DNA of 64,000 bases from Pisolithus tinctorius (GCA_024663395.1 JANFAH010000002.1:6200001-6264000); one strand, 5' to 3'. Positions 10,162 to 22,054 are shown, counted from the stretch's first letter. The notes: a model not told the origin generated them from the sequence alone. Translations and numbers: made by a program.

Positions 10162-12142
10162 ATGTCTACCACCAACACCAGCACCTTCATCCCAGCACAA
10201 TCAACCAACAACATCCAGCCAGTCATCACTGCTGAAAATGCCAAGCAGATGGTCGAGGAGGCTGCCAGAGTTACAATGCAGGAACTAAAAGGGCTTCGGG
10301 GCCAGCATGGTATGCACTGGTGCAAAGTGGCTCAGCTTGTGTGGGCCCAGCTGGTAAGTGAAATCACAGCCATGATATCCATTCCTGACATCTATGTAGG
10401 GAATGGTCCACACAGTTGTTCAACATCTACCCCCAGCATTCAAGATCCCTCCCCATCTGATTGCTATTGATATGCACATGGTTGACCCAGCAATAATCCA
10501 GGTGATGCAGACATGGCCCTCTTTCAACCAGATGATGACAGCACGAGAGGCTGATGTGAAGGATCATCCATGGTATCGCCTTCATCACCAGCTTAAGTCT
10601 CACCCATATTACAAGGTCATGGGGGAGCTTACTGGGCCTTTGTCAAGGGCTGAGTACCAGGCACAGCTGGTGGATAAGGGGAAGGGGAAAGAGTTGGGTA
10701 CTGATGAGGCTCAAGGGATTTGGCTTCCAGGTGAGCACTGATTCTGACAATGGCAATTGGGTAGACCACTGACATGGGATCTGAACATGCACCCACAGAC
10801 ACTATGGCTAAGACCACTGGAGTTGTGATGCAGAAGCTGGGAAATGAAGAGGATCAGAACAGGGGGAAGGCATGGGGTCATAGCCAGTCAAGACATGGCC
10901 AGCCAGCAGCAAAGCCTGTTGATGCCAGTGATCAGACCAGTAGAGGCTGGAGCCAGTCAAGGAGACCAACAAAGAAGGTGAAACCAATTGATGAGGATGT
11001 GCAGGACTGGCAAGACATCAACAACCCTCCTGAGTCTTGGGAGGTAGTGCTGGAAGCTGAGCAGTGTGTGAGATGCCAGGACAGGAGTTGGCCCTGTATG
11101 GTGCTAGCTGGCAGGGCATGCTGGCAATGCCACTGTATGAAATACTCATGCAGCTTGTTCAAGGGGAGGGGAGACAAGTCCGAGACGCAGTGAAAAGCCT
11201 CCTGATCGAGGCCTTGCCAGCAACAATCCCAAGAAAACACTGCTGGCCTTCCCACCACTTCAACGCTTGCTGTGCCAGCTCCATTGACTGGTCGACAAGC
11301 CAAATGTCAAAGGGCACCAAGCTGAAATCAATCTGCCAGTCCATCCAAAATAACAAGCCATCATTCATCTCCTGGCCCATGGACTGGCTGCCCCAGTAAG
11401 TTATTCACAGTCCTATACTTTTGGCTAATTGGTTGAACTAATATTTCTATTGAGTAGTGGAAATTATTACTCCATCATGGCTATCCCAATCACAGTCTTG
11501 TGCAAGAAGTGTTGCAACAGACCCACCCATCACTCCAGTGCTGATGATCCGTGCCATTGTGATGAGTATCAGGAAGAGGTTACCATCCTCAAGTGGGAGA
11601 ATGCTGACATGAGGTGGGAGATAGAAGTAACCTGTACTGAGCTTGCCACTCTCCATTGGGTGGTAGATGCCATCTGTAATCACCTATTCCTGGCTACAGA
11701 CATGCTTAACCATCCTCTGGTCCCATTTCATGCTACCTCCAACCCTACACTGGTACCTCACATGCTGGTCATGGTGGAACTTGGCACTGCCACTGGTGTT
11801 GTAGAGGTTCAATCATCCCAAAGCGGTTCAAGACAGGAGTCCACTGAACCCCCCCAGCTTCATTTGAGGGAGCTGCTGGCTTGGAAGTACCTCCTTCAAA
11901 TGTCAAACCTGTGCATGGACCTGCTGGAGGTCCAGCAATCTCTATTACTCTGCCACCACCAGCAGTTGGATCAGCGCCTGGACAGGAAGGTAGGATGGAG
12001 GTCGACTAACATTAATGTACATGTCATTTTGCAACCCATTCATGTTTTTTTGTCTTTGTACTTGTACTTTGTTAGCTGCAGCAATACATTCTATATTGTC
12101 AAAATGCAATCTCCAGGAAGAAGTAGCTACCCCTGCTGGTAG
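10162..12142 (+). pseudogene. Gene G3: Zn2Cys6-like, coiled-coil protein
   Basis: ATG at 10162 (MSTTNTSTFIPAQSTNN). Exon 1 (10162-10353) and exon 2 (10400-10730) join in frame, as does exon 3 (from 10799), all with GT-AG introns. Exon 3 contains a Lys/Arg-rich stretch (SRRPTKKVKPIDED) and the cluster EQCVRCQDRSWPCM...ACWQCHCMKYSC, which fits C-x2-C-x6-C-x7-C-x2-C-x6-C, a Zn2Cys6-like spacing. The remainder (about 11200-11400) needs at least one stop or shift. A coiled-coil-like segment follows (EEVTILKWENADMRWEIEV, from about 11570), then LRELLAWKYLLQMSNLCMDL. It could be a DNA-binding regulator; the cluster is the only direct evidence. Low CpG and in-frame stops suggest decay. Confidence 0.5.
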
Positions 12143-12489
12143 TTGTTACTGTATGATTCAGATACTGGAAAACCAATCTGGTATGGTGATGTCTGTACCA
12201 AGGCCGTGGTGTGACAAGTGCTAAGGGCCAATGGAGTCATGGTTCACCTAGATGATTGAATGATGACTGGCTGGCATAACTCAATTGCTTTTTCTGTATA
12301 GCATGATGGTGGCTTTCATGGTATTGTTCTGGCTTGCTGGAGGCCGTAACGCATTGAATTCACAGTTTAAATGTACTGGGTAGTTGGGTAGTCTTCTGGA
12401 CATTACCAGAGCCACCATTGTGGTAATACATGCATCTCCAGCATGGTACTGGCACCAGTATGTACATACACTGTGCACCTGCTTCCAGG

Positions 12490-13141
12490 AGGTCAGGCAG
12501 GTCAGGCATGGTATGGTATAATTTCTGGGCAGGCCTCCATGGCATTGGTGCCAGGACAGCTTGACTGATGGCCTCATGGCATTGGGGGATGTGCCGGAAC
12601 TCATTACAACAGTGCTGTGACAGCCGGCATGATGGCCTCATGGAATTGGGGATGTGCCAGAACATATGGCATAGGTGCCAGGACAGCTTCCACAGTATTG
12701 GTGTTGGGCCAGAACACATTACAATGGTGCCAGGATGTCTTGCATAATGGACTGATGGAATTGGGGATATGCCAGAATACATGGAACTGGTGCTGGGCTG
12801 GCTTCCATGGCATTGGTGTTGTGCCAGAACACATTACAATGGCATAGGTGCCAGGATGGCTCCCACAGCATTGGTGTTGTGCTGGAACACATTACAATGG
12901 TTCTGGAATGGCCTGCATGATGGCCCCATGGCATTGGGGATGTTCTGGCACTAATTGCAAAGGTGCCGGGATGGCTTGCATGATGGACACACCATATTGG
13001 GAATATGCTGGAATACATAGAACTGGTGCTGGGATGGCCTCCATGGCATTGGGGATGTGCTGGAACTCATTACAAAGGTGCCAGGATGGTTTGCATGATG
13101 GACCCATGGCATTGGGGATATGCCAGAATACATGGAACCAG
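12490..13141. repeat. Degenerate minisatellite, left part
   Basis: Imperfect tandem units of roughly 65 bp built on CATGGCATTGGGGATGTGC, GGAACACATTACAATGG and TGCCAGGATGGC. CpG is nearly absent. Stretches stay open in several frames and give repeated 'HGIG' and 'MALV' peptides, but I see no gene signal. The array is cut at 13141 by element E2 and resumes at 15006. Confidence 0.8.
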
Positions 13142-15005
13142 TGTGAGTCAAAGTGTGGAAAGCTGGTATACACCAAACAAATCCAACACAAAAGACAAAT
13201 AATGTGTGAGTGGTGGTTTGCCTCTGCAGAACCTGGAGTGCAGAGAAACCTAAATGTGTGGGGGGGACTTCAAGTAGAGGGCTCCTGGCACAAGTCATTG
13301 ATGAGTTATGCAGGAGAGGATGAATGAATGCTGATTGAGAAGGGGATGCTGAACAGAGCAGGGGTGTTCAGCCAAAAGGACTTGGGAGTAATGGATTTCG
13401 ATAGAATATGCTCCTGGTGCAAGTTGATGACAAGTTACACAGGAGTGGAAGAATGACTAAACAAGAGGTTGCTGACTAAGCACTGATGATACTGCTGATG
13501 ATGAATGAAGGTAGATAGACCCTTGATGGAGCCTCAACTACCAAGGATGATGGGTGGTGACAGGTAGACTCTTCCAAATGAGCCTCAACTGTCAACAATG
13601 AGATATGCACTGAACTGGCTGCTGAGCGACTTCTGGTTCACTTCCTGATTGCTTCTGGGTAGCTAAGTACATGGGGGTTTCTATACTGTGGGGGGAGCAC
13701 AGCTTGTGACAAACAAGGCACAAACACTTGGTATGTAATGAGTAAGGACTGAGTAATCATGATGAGTAAGTGAGAAATGAAAAGTAAGCAAGCAAAGAAG
13801 ATTGGTAAGTATTGGCAATGAACAAGTCAAGGATAGTCAAAATATCACAGAATGAGTCAAATGAAGTCAGAAACCGAGTAAGCACACTGATATCACATTA
13901 GGGGGTGGTGATGCAAGTTAGATCTCAGTGGAGACATCTCTAGATCCAAAGATGGCATGACAGATGGATGGTGTTTCCAAACAGGGAAGTATTAATTCCA
14001 GAATTGAAGGGCATGAGTCAGGTGTCAAAGGGGGCTAGGGCATTGGGGGTCTGTGGGGCAATGGGAGCATATGCAATCATGTCTCCCACCCTTCCATCCT
14101 CTCAGCAAAGTAACAAAAACCTCATGAATGGGGCTCTGATGGAGGAGGAGGAGAAGGGGGGATGTCTTCTGCTGGATCTTGCAGTAAGAAGGCAAGATGC
14201 ATGTCATACTCATCATGAATGCAATCAGGGAGGCTGGAGAACAGTAGATTATACTGCAGCTGTCGCAATGCAGGAAGAATGATGGACGAGACTGGAACAA
14301 AGACAGTGCAGGGAACAGGGAGGAACAATCCATATGCTTCATCAAGAGGGGAGAGCAAAACAACCACATAAGACCTTTCTAACTGAGTGACAGACCTGAG
14401 GTGACCAAAGAATGTCCTTCTGGAAGTCATACTGACAAGGAGAACATGCTGACGAAGCTGCATGGGATGGGACAGGGCTGACAACGACAGGATGAACCAG
14501 GGGGCTTCAGGACAGAAGCTGGTGGGAATGCCTGGCAGATATACATAGCCATTGTCTCTGGCAAATGAGACAAGTGAGATGATTGATGAAGAGGTGGCCA
14601 TGATTGATGGTCTTAGTGAAATAAGTGTCTGATGGATGGAGTGCTGTAAAAATGCATAGAGTGCAAGGATCCTCTCCAAATTTGGAAGGAAGAATCATGG
14701 GGCCAAGCACTTCAAGCGAGTGTGAGAATGGAGTCAATATCTTTCGAAATGGTGGAGATACGACAAAAACTGGAATGCTGTACATGGGTGCTAAAAACCT
14801 TTAATGTGTGCTTAACTTGCTTCCTCTTTTCTCTTTAGCACTGATGACTCATTCTTGTGCAAAGGATGACTGTTAACGTCTGACAGTCTTTCTATGCATG
14901 AGGCCTCTAGTCTTCATCTGCATGGCATGGGCATTGTGCACAACTTGTCGACGAGTTAGGCAGAGTCAGCTGTAACCATGTCCACAACACCTTTGGTGTG
15001 TGACA
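13142..15005 (-). mobile_element. Element E, copy 2 (inverted, in the minisatellite)
   Basis: Near-complete second copy of the 2935-4779 element in reverse orientation. On the plus strand it runs from TGTGAGTCAAAG to GGTGTGTGACA, flanked by a perfect 4-bp CCAG duplication (13138-13141 and 15006-15009). It carries the LTR-like module with a TATA-type box (about 13675) and the conserved ORF at 14122-14601. Confidence 0.8.
14122..14601 (-). CDS. Element E copy 2 ORF, 159 aa, unknown
   Basis: Starts MATSSSIISLVSFARDNGY and ends with a proline run (PPSPPPPSEP). Same length and same boundaries as the ORF at 3338-3817, with scattered substitutions and no stop. Shared blocks include YVYLPGIPTSFCPEAPWF, TSRRTFFGHLRSVTQLERSY and LPDCIHDEYDMHLAFLLQDP. 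No recognised domain. Confidence 0.45.
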   Translation of the reverse strand: MATSSSIISLVSFARDNGYVYLPGIPTSFCPEAPWFILSLSALSHPMQLRQHVLLVSMTSRRTFFGHLRSVTQLERSYVVVLLSPLDEAYGLFLPVPCTVFVPVSSIILPALRQLQYNLLFSSLPDCIHDEYDMHLAFLLQDPAEDIPPSPPPPSEPHS

Positions 15006-15009
15006 CCAG

Positions 15010-15770
15010 TGCTGGGCCGGCCTCCATGGCATTGGTCTGGTGCTGGTACACATTACAGTGGTGCCAGAATGGCCTGCACAATATGCCTCATGGTATTGGG
15101 GATGGCCAGAACATATGGCATAGGTTCCAGCACAGCTTCCATGGCATTAGTTTTGTGCTGGAACACATTGCAATGGTGCCAGGATGGCCTGCATGATGGC
15201 CCCATGGCATTGGGGATGTGCTGGAACACATGGACCTGGTGCTGGTGCTGGCTCACAATACATCTGTGCCAGGACAGCTTCCATGATGACCCCAAGGCAG
15301 TGGCAATGTGCTGGAGCATGTGGTATTGGTGCCAGCATGGCTTCCATGGCATTGGCATTGTGCTGGTTCATATCAAATCAGTGCTGGCCTGGATGGCTTC
15401 CATGGCATTAGTCCTGGGTTTGTGTTGGCCTGGCTCACATTGCTTTGGTGCTGGGATGCCTTGAATGGCATTGGAATTGGGTCTGCCCATGTGGAATTGA
15501 TCCCAGGACAGCCAACATGGCATTGGTGTTGTGCCAGCCTGCATGGCATTGGTATTGGGCCTATTCATATTGCATTGGTGTTGGTCCAGCTCACATGGCA
15601 GTCATCCCAGGATGGCCTGCATGGCATTTGTGGTGGGCCAGCCCACATGGCAGTGTTGCCAGGACAGCTAGCATGGCATTGGTGTTGGGCCAGCCCACAT
15701 GGCAGTGTTGCCAGGACAGCTAGCATGGCATTGGTGTTGGGCCAGCTTGCATGACAGTGCTGCCAGGGGT
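15010..15770. repeat. Degenerate minisatellite, right part
   Basis: Continuation of the 12490-13141 array beyond E2. Cores are GGCATTGGTGTTGTGCC, CACATGGCAGTG and TTGCCAGGACAGCTAGC. The last ~120 bp contain two nearly identical copies of a ~60-bp unit (15640-15760), indicating recent local duplication. Confidence 0.75.
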
Positions 15771-16262
15771 GAACTCAGGGGCTGAGCTCATCCATACCTT
15801 CTGGGGACACCCAACTCTGGGCTTACCTACTCATATTGCAGTGGCTACACCCTAGTCCCACAGCTGGCTTGTACCCCATGATGACAATTCTAACCTCTGC
15901 CCAGCCATTCTCTATAATGACTCCTACTTATGGGCTCAGCTGTATGCTACAGTGACACTCATTTATTGAGCCCCTCCATAGTCCATGATGACACATACTC
16001 CCCAGCCTGCTCATAACTGACAATGACAATTCAAACCACAGCTGCACCATTCCTCATGACAACATTTCCTCTCAGGCTCAGCTGTACTACATGGTGACAC
16101 TCATCAGTTGGGCTCTCCCATACTACAAGGTGACAATAGGTTCATGGCTCTCATGTAACACATGTGCACAAGCCATACAAGGGCTTGACCTCCACTGGCC
16201 CATCACCAATGGCCAATTGTCAGCCTCCACTGACCATCTCATATGGCCTAACCAGGTGCATG
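15770..16262. other. Degenerate repeat tract, no gene
   Basis: Poorly conserved ~60-bp repeats with cores GGCTCAGCTGTA and TGGTGACACTCAT, very low CpG, and no open frame with a motif. It separates the minisatellite from the truncated end of gypsy B. Confidence 0.5.
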
Positions 16263-17643
16263 GGCTTGAGACAGAGAGTAGATCATGCCAATGTGTGGAG
16301 AGGCTCCTTCCTCAAGGTCAATCTTGAGATTGAATGAGCAGCATGGTGGAAGTTCAGTAGCTTTGTCTTTGCTAAAGATGTCAGCAAACTCACAATACTC
16401 AGGAGGCAGAGAGGAAGTGGAGGATGCATGAAGCTTCACATCATTAGCAGAGAGCTGTAAGTGGAACTGTCTAGAGCCAGGGAGTGCACAGGCTCTGACA
16501 TATGTGGCAGCATTGATGAGTGAGATGAGCAGAGCAGAGCATGGCAAGTCAGTTGGAGATGCTGTCAGAGCTGCAGTGGGAGCAGAGGGTGATGAAGGCA
16601 CCTGGGGTGTTGGCATTCCCTGTAGTGGTGGTTTAAACAATATACTGCCCAGTACCAAGTCAATCAACAGATTGAAGTGGGTGAGCCAGTTGTGTCCTAA
16701 TACCAGCAAACAAGAAGAATCCAACAGAGTAACATAAAATGAAACAGAGTTGACATTGCTGGAAGGAAAGTGGAGGGAAAGATCTACTTCTTGGGAAATG
16801 ACAGCATTTGTACTACTATCAAACAAGCAGAGTGGAATTGGCAAAGAAACAGAGGAAACAGGAATAGAATATTTTTTGATTATGGATGGGTCTACAAAAC
16901 AATGAGAAGAGCCAGAATTGATCAACACAAAAAGAGTATCAACAGAATAATCAAGAAGAGTTACAGGCAGAAGTAAAGAATTGGGACTAGAGAGAGCAGA
17001 CACATTGAGTCAGATGTCCAGTTGCACACAGATGGGGTCAACACTTCCTCCAGGCTGTGCAGACTCCCTGGAGGAGCAGACTAATTTTTTTGGCTCAGCC
17101 TTCTCCACAGGCAGAGCTTCAGCCATAGCAGCACAGGCTTTGGCTGCATGAGAGGTTGACTTGGGACAGTTCTTGGCAGAGTGGCCAGCCTCACCACAGA
17201 AGAGGCAAAGGTTGTTCTTCATCCTATGCTGTTGTTCAGCAGAGGTGAGTTTGCCATCCTTTCCCAGAAGGTGGGCAATGTTGGACTTGGGTAGATCTTT
17301 CTGTTTGCCCTTGCCCTTGGTGTTGGACTTTGGAGCAGAGGCAGAGGATGATGACTTGGACTTGTTGTCAGAGTTGGAGGACTGTGACTTGTCAGTGGCA
17401 GACTTGGTGGTGTGCAAGACCTCTGCTTTATGCTCCAAGTAGCATGCATCAATAGTTTGGGTGAGTTCATGGAGTAGTGTGAGGGTAGAAGGTTTTCCAA
17501 TGCAAGCAATATCATCCTTGATGTGGTCTGGAAGTCTGCTACAGAAGCAGTGGCAGAGTGCACCAACACCATAGTCTTTGACCTGTGAAGCCCAGCAATT
17601 GAACTCCACAACATATTTGGAAAGGCATCATGCAGACCAAACG
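16263..17643 (-). pseudogene. gag-pro: gypsy B gag C-terminus, protease and linker
   Basis: Gag part (17609-17010): KYVVEFNCWASQ, a Ser/Lys-rich linker, and a CCHC zinc knuckle CLFCGEAGHSAKNC. A TGA at 17010-17012 (CGA in an intact copy, by inference) separates it from protease in the same frame. The aspartic protease reads LINSGSSHCFVD, where an intact enzyme has Asp before Ser-Gly: the catalytic Asp is Asn. The linker into RT ([18 protein letters not shown]) matches the start of gypsy A closely. It ends abruptly near 16263. Confidence 0.88.
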
Positions 17644-17931
17644 TGTTGAGAATGTGTTCCAGATTTATGGTAGCCTCTTGGAGTTTCACCCAGAGGGCTT
17701 GGAATTTCTCCCTGGCCCTTGGAATTAAATTCCAATGTCACTCTGCTTACTAATTACAGTACTATAAATTTTCTGCACTGTTCTTTTCCACCTCAGTGAC
17801 TTCTCTGTACACTGAGGTGAGCATAGCTACATTCCATTTGTTTACCTGTACTGATGTAGTGTAGAACTTACACCTTCATTAGGTACTAGTAAAGTGACTT
17901 CTCTGTACACTGAGAACTTACACCTTTGTTA
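17644..17931 (+). repeat. copia 5' LTR
   Basis: Begins TGTTGAGAATG. Shares blocks with the 3' LTR (TTGGAATTTCTCCCTG, TACAGTACTATAAATTTTC). It is about 50 bp longer than the 3' LTR because a segment starting GTGACTTCTCTGTACA is duplicated inside it (near 17800 and 17893). Confidence 0.85.
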
Positions 17932-18003
17932 GGTTATGAGCCCTGCTCTTGTGCTCTAATCCTGAAAGAGTTATTACACAGCAACACTACCCACTACGGT
18001 GAA

Positions 18004-18769
18004 AGATGATCATTCCCTACAAGTTCCAACCCTAAATGTGGACAGAAGCAACTGGCTATACTACAAGGCTTGGGTTGAATGGGCTGATTGGACACCTGAC
18101 TGGCTTGGATGTGAAACCAGAGAACCCTTCAGTGGGAAAAGACTCCTCCTGGAAGCCCACAGCCATTGAGCAAAAACTTGTCAGTGAATATCCAGAAAAA
18201 CTCTGGCAATGGGTAAAGGATGATGGATATGTCAAGCAAGTGATCACTGTGTCACTCCTGGAATCATTGTTCCTTCAAGTTCTGAAGGAAGAGACTGTGA
18301 AGAGTGTGTGGGGTGTCCTCACAGATCTTTTCCAAAACTGCTCTCACATTGTTGCAATTGATCTTCAGGGAAAACTCCAAGAATCCTGCTATGCAGAAAA
18401 AGGTGATGTCCATGCTCACTTCAACAAGATGCATGCACTGCGTGAACAACTTGCTGCACTTGGACAGTCTATCACAGATGACAACTTCACAGCAATCATT
18501 GTCAGTTCACTTCCTGCTTCGTATAACTCCAACCTTGCAGCTATGACATCTTTGGCCCTGGTCATGCAAAAGGACCTATCTCTGGACTTCATAATCAAAG
18601 TAATTTCTGATGAGTATGATAGGTGCCAAATGCAGACAAAGAGGGGCAATTCCAGAAACTCCAGAAATGCTGAAGATGCAGCTTATTCAGCAAAGCACAG
18701 AAAGAAGTCTACTTGCAAAAATTGCAGAAAGAAAGGTCATGTGTGAGACCAATGCTGGCAAGAGGGTGG
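18004..18769 (+). pseudogene. gag: copia gag, N-terminal part
   Basis: Opens TLNVDRSNWLYYKAWVEWAD, shifts frame, then reads LIGHLTGLDVKPENPS from 18036. The gag helical domain follows (LTDLFQNCSHIVAIDLQGKL, MHALREQLAALGQSITDDNF). The zinc knuckle CKNCRKKGHV-stop-DQCW is interrupted by a TGA and then by the LTR insertion at 18770; it resumes at 25639 (GGRKAWQVPKWFQNKGK). A UBN2-type gag by pattern. Confidence 0.88.
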
Positions 18770-19087
18770 TGTCAAGTCCAGGCCTACTCTGACCAACTCT
18801 GATGCTAGACAAGGTCTGGGGAGGGGTTCAGAAGCAAGTCCAATGCAAAAGAACAGAACTCCAACTGGCAGAGTGTTGGCAGGAATGAATTCTGCTGAGG
18901 TAAAGGCAGAGTGGAGTGAGGGCATTGGGTTTAGCTCATGTGCTACCTCCTTGCATGATCTCAGCCCTCATATTTCAGAGGCAGAGGCCAGATGGAAAGT
19001 TGGAGGTAACTTCAATAGACAGAAGACAGAGACAGAGGGAGTAGGAACTAAGTTGATATTTGTACTGGAGGATAGCAGAATACAGTA

Positions 19088-20903
19088 CAGTGAGGGACAA
19101 AAGTGTTGCAATGTTTGTGAGGTGTGACTTGTAGCTGATGTAGCTCAGGCTATTCTGCACAGATAATCATGATACCTATACCATTGGAGAGGGGTGACTC
19201 TAAGCTTTCCAGAGCACTAAGGTTCAGTCAAAACAAAGCAATACATGCTGAGATACACCCTATTCTTTCTGAAAAGTGCATTGCAACACTTTTGTCCCTG
19301 ACTGGTGAAATCATGAAATGTGACCTTTTGATGGGATTGAGGGCATGGAGGATGGGAAAAAATGATTACATAATAAACCACATGATCTTCCAGATGATTT
19401 GTCAGCATGTAAACAATGACAAACATTGGACTTGTACCATTAATCCTCCCTCTTTTACCACAACTCATGAAATCGTCTTTCTAGCTCACATGGTCATTTT
19501 CTCAAGGAATTCTTATCAAATACTGGTGGCCACCACAGTGCCATCAGTATAACATGCTCTCAGAACCATCAGTCCCTTGAAAAACCTGCTGTCAGTCATT
19601 TCCTGGACTGTTTCCCCCCCCCCCCCCCCCCCATGCCTGATGTGTTCTGGGACTAATCAGTACTTGGAAGGCTGAAAATGTTATGGAGGTCAATCTGGCA
19701 CTTCAGAACATGATGTACAAACCAGTCCCCTCTCAACCAATGCATTTCTGGCACAGGAACACTGATATGGAAGTTGGGGTGAGACAAAACCTCCTTGTGC
19801 TCTGAGCACCATAAGAGGGTTCACTAGATCTTGCACTGATCTGAACTGTAGATGACTGGGGAAGGATTATTTGGTCATATGTGACCAAAGGAAATATTCA
19901 GGGCCAGATGGAAGCACAGGATTCTGCTCCATGGCAGTTCAGTAGCATATCCTTCTGATGACACTGTGGGGTAAAGAGGACAGTGGTATGGAAGTTAGGG
20001 CAAGACAAAATCCTCTTTACCCCACAGTGTCATCAGAAGGATATGCTACTGAACTGCCATGGAGCAGAATCCTGTGCTTCCATCTGGCCCTGAATATTTC
20101 CTTTGGTCACATATGACCAAATAATCCTTCCCCAGTCATCTACAGTTCAGATCAGTGCAAGATCTAGTGAACCCTCTTATGGTGCTCAGAGCACAAGGAG
20201 GTTTTGTCTCACCCCAACTTCCATATCAGTGTTCCTGTGCCAGAAATGCATTGGTTGAGAGGGGACTGGTTTGTACATCATGTTCTGAAGTGCCAGATTG
20301 ACCTCCATAACATTTTCAGCCTTCCAAGTACTGATTAGTCCCAGAACACATCAGGCATGGGGGGGGGGGGGGGGGGGAAACAGTCCAGGAAATGACTGAC
20401 AGCAGGTTTTTCAAGGGACTGATGGTTCTGAGAGCATGTTATACTGATGGCACTGTGGTGGCCACCAGTATTTGATAAGAATTCCTTGAGAAAATGACCA
20501 TGTGAGCTAGAAAGACGATTTCATGAGTTGTGGTAAAAGAGGGAGGATTAATGGTACAAGTCCAATGTTTGTCATTGTTTACATGCTGACAAATCATCTG
20601 GAAGATCATGTGGTTTATTATGTAATCATTTTTTCCCATCCTCCATGCCCTCAATCCCATCAAAAGGTCACATTTCATGATTTCACCAGTCAGGGACAAA
20701 AGTGTTGCAATGCACTTTTCAGAAAGAATAGGGTGTATCTCAGCATGTATTGCTTTGTTTTGACTGAACCTTAGTGCTCTGGAAAGCTTAGAGTCACCCC
20801 TCTCCAATGGTATAGGTATCATGATTATCTGTGCAGAATAGCCTGAGCTACATCAGCTACAAGTCACACCTCACAAACATTGCAACACTTTTGTCCCTCA
20901 CTG
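19088..20903. mobile_element. Fold-back palindrome 1, 1816 bp, Tc1/mariner-like ends
   Basis: Two 893-bp arms (19088-19980 and 20011-20903) are exact mirror images about 19995.5, with a 30-bp loop. Even the C-run (19 C, left) and G-run (19 G, right) match, and both arms encode the same 127-aa frame. Ends are CAGTGAGGGACAAAAGTG, flanked by TA/TA (19086-19087, 20904-20905), the Tc1/mariner target. An inverted second copy of the terminal repeat lies 216 bp inside each end (19279-19303 and its mirror). No transposase motif recognised. It looks like an inverted dimer of one transposon end. Confidence 0.88.
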
Positions 20904-21276
20904 TACATGCTTTTACAATGGCTCAAAAAAGTGTCCCAATGTTGGGTGATTTTGGAAAGAGTTGAGATTTATGAGAGAGCCAATAGGAATTAATTCAAAC
21001 TCCTGCAGGACCAAAGGTAGTACTAACTGTTGCCTTGACAACAAGGGATTGCTTATGTAATTTGGTTGACATGCCACCAAGATATAACCATTTTAAAATG
21101 ACATGTCATTGGGACACTTTTTTGAGCATGATCTTGTCAGTCATTATTTAGTAAATGACATAAAGATTTGACAACTTCTGAGGGATTGTTTTCTTCAACC
21201 CTGACTGATTATGTAATGTACATAATCCTGAGCCATAAAAATGGCTTGGGTCCCAATCAGCTAACCCTACTTCACC

Positions 21277-21600
21277 ATGAAATGCATTTTTGCCTCTGCT
21301 AGAGCAAATATTCACCTTCTTTCTGAATCTGGCCTTTCTGCTCATCAACTCTCCTCTACAACTGGTCAGGGGAGCTCTACTGTGGCCAGGGTCATCAAAG
21401 AGTTCCAGCTAGATTAAGGAAAACCTCAAACTAGGACATCCTTACCAGCCTTCTTCTCCTGGCAGAGGAGAATAGTCACTGGTATGACTTCTGGAAGAGC
21501 TGAAAATGCTGTCCAGGCTGCCCATATAATGTGGGTGGCTGTTCCCTCTCCTATCACTTCCCAAACTTTTTGCAGTGTGCTCAATTCTGCATCCCTGAAG
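21277..21600 (+). pseudogene. Tc1-like transposase N-terminus (left arm)
   Basis: From ATG 21277: a helix-turn-helix region (RANIHLLSESGLSAHQLSS, then TVARVIKEFQLD), an in-frame TAA, then GKPQTRTSLP and RRIVTGMTSGRAENAVQAA, PSPITSQTFCSVLNSASLK. This order is the paired-like DNA-binding region of Tc1/mariner transposases. The DDE catalytic half is absent. The mirror copy lies at 21731-22054 (minus). Confidence 0.75.
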
Positions 21601-22054
21601 GTGAGTGCCAAGCAGGGGGTGCCACTGTTGTCTTGCAAGCATACACAACATATTGGACCAGATTTAAGAAAATTTGTGTGGAAAATGGTAGGGAAGTGTT
21701 TGCAGGATAATTCTCCTGCTTGACTATGGCCTTCAAGGATGCAGAATTGAGCACACTGCAAAAAGTTTGGGAAGTGATAGGAGAGGGAACAGCCACCCAC
21801 ATTATATGGGCAGCCTGGACAGCATTTTCAGCTCTTCCAGAAGTCATACCAGTGACTATTCTCCTCTGCCAGGAGAAGAAGGCTGGTAAGGATGTCCTAG
21901 TTTGAGGTTTTCCTTAATCTAGCTGGAACTCTTTGATGACCCTGGCCACAGTAGAGCTCCCCTGACCAGTTGTAGAGGAGAGTTGATGAGCAGAAAGGCC
22001 AGATTCAGAAAGAAGGTGAATATTTGCTCTAGCAGAGGCAAAAATGCATTTCAT
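21601..22054 (-). pseudogene. Tc1-like transposase N-terminus (right arm)
   Basis: Mirror of 21277-21600 on the minus strand. It reads further than the left arm into the spacer (SLKAIVKQENYPANTSLPF), so the spacer belongs to this arm's original transposon. It ends where the arms meet. No catalytic residues. Confidence 0.7.

Noticed and set aside
12281..13327. Overlapping frames of 100-159 codons in the minisatellite
   Set aside because: Open frames arise from repeat periodicity on both strands; no splice, start context or domain.
19169..20822. Identical 127-codon frames in both arms as two genes
   Set aside because: They are one sequence duplicated by the palindrome, without any recognisable motif or conserved start.
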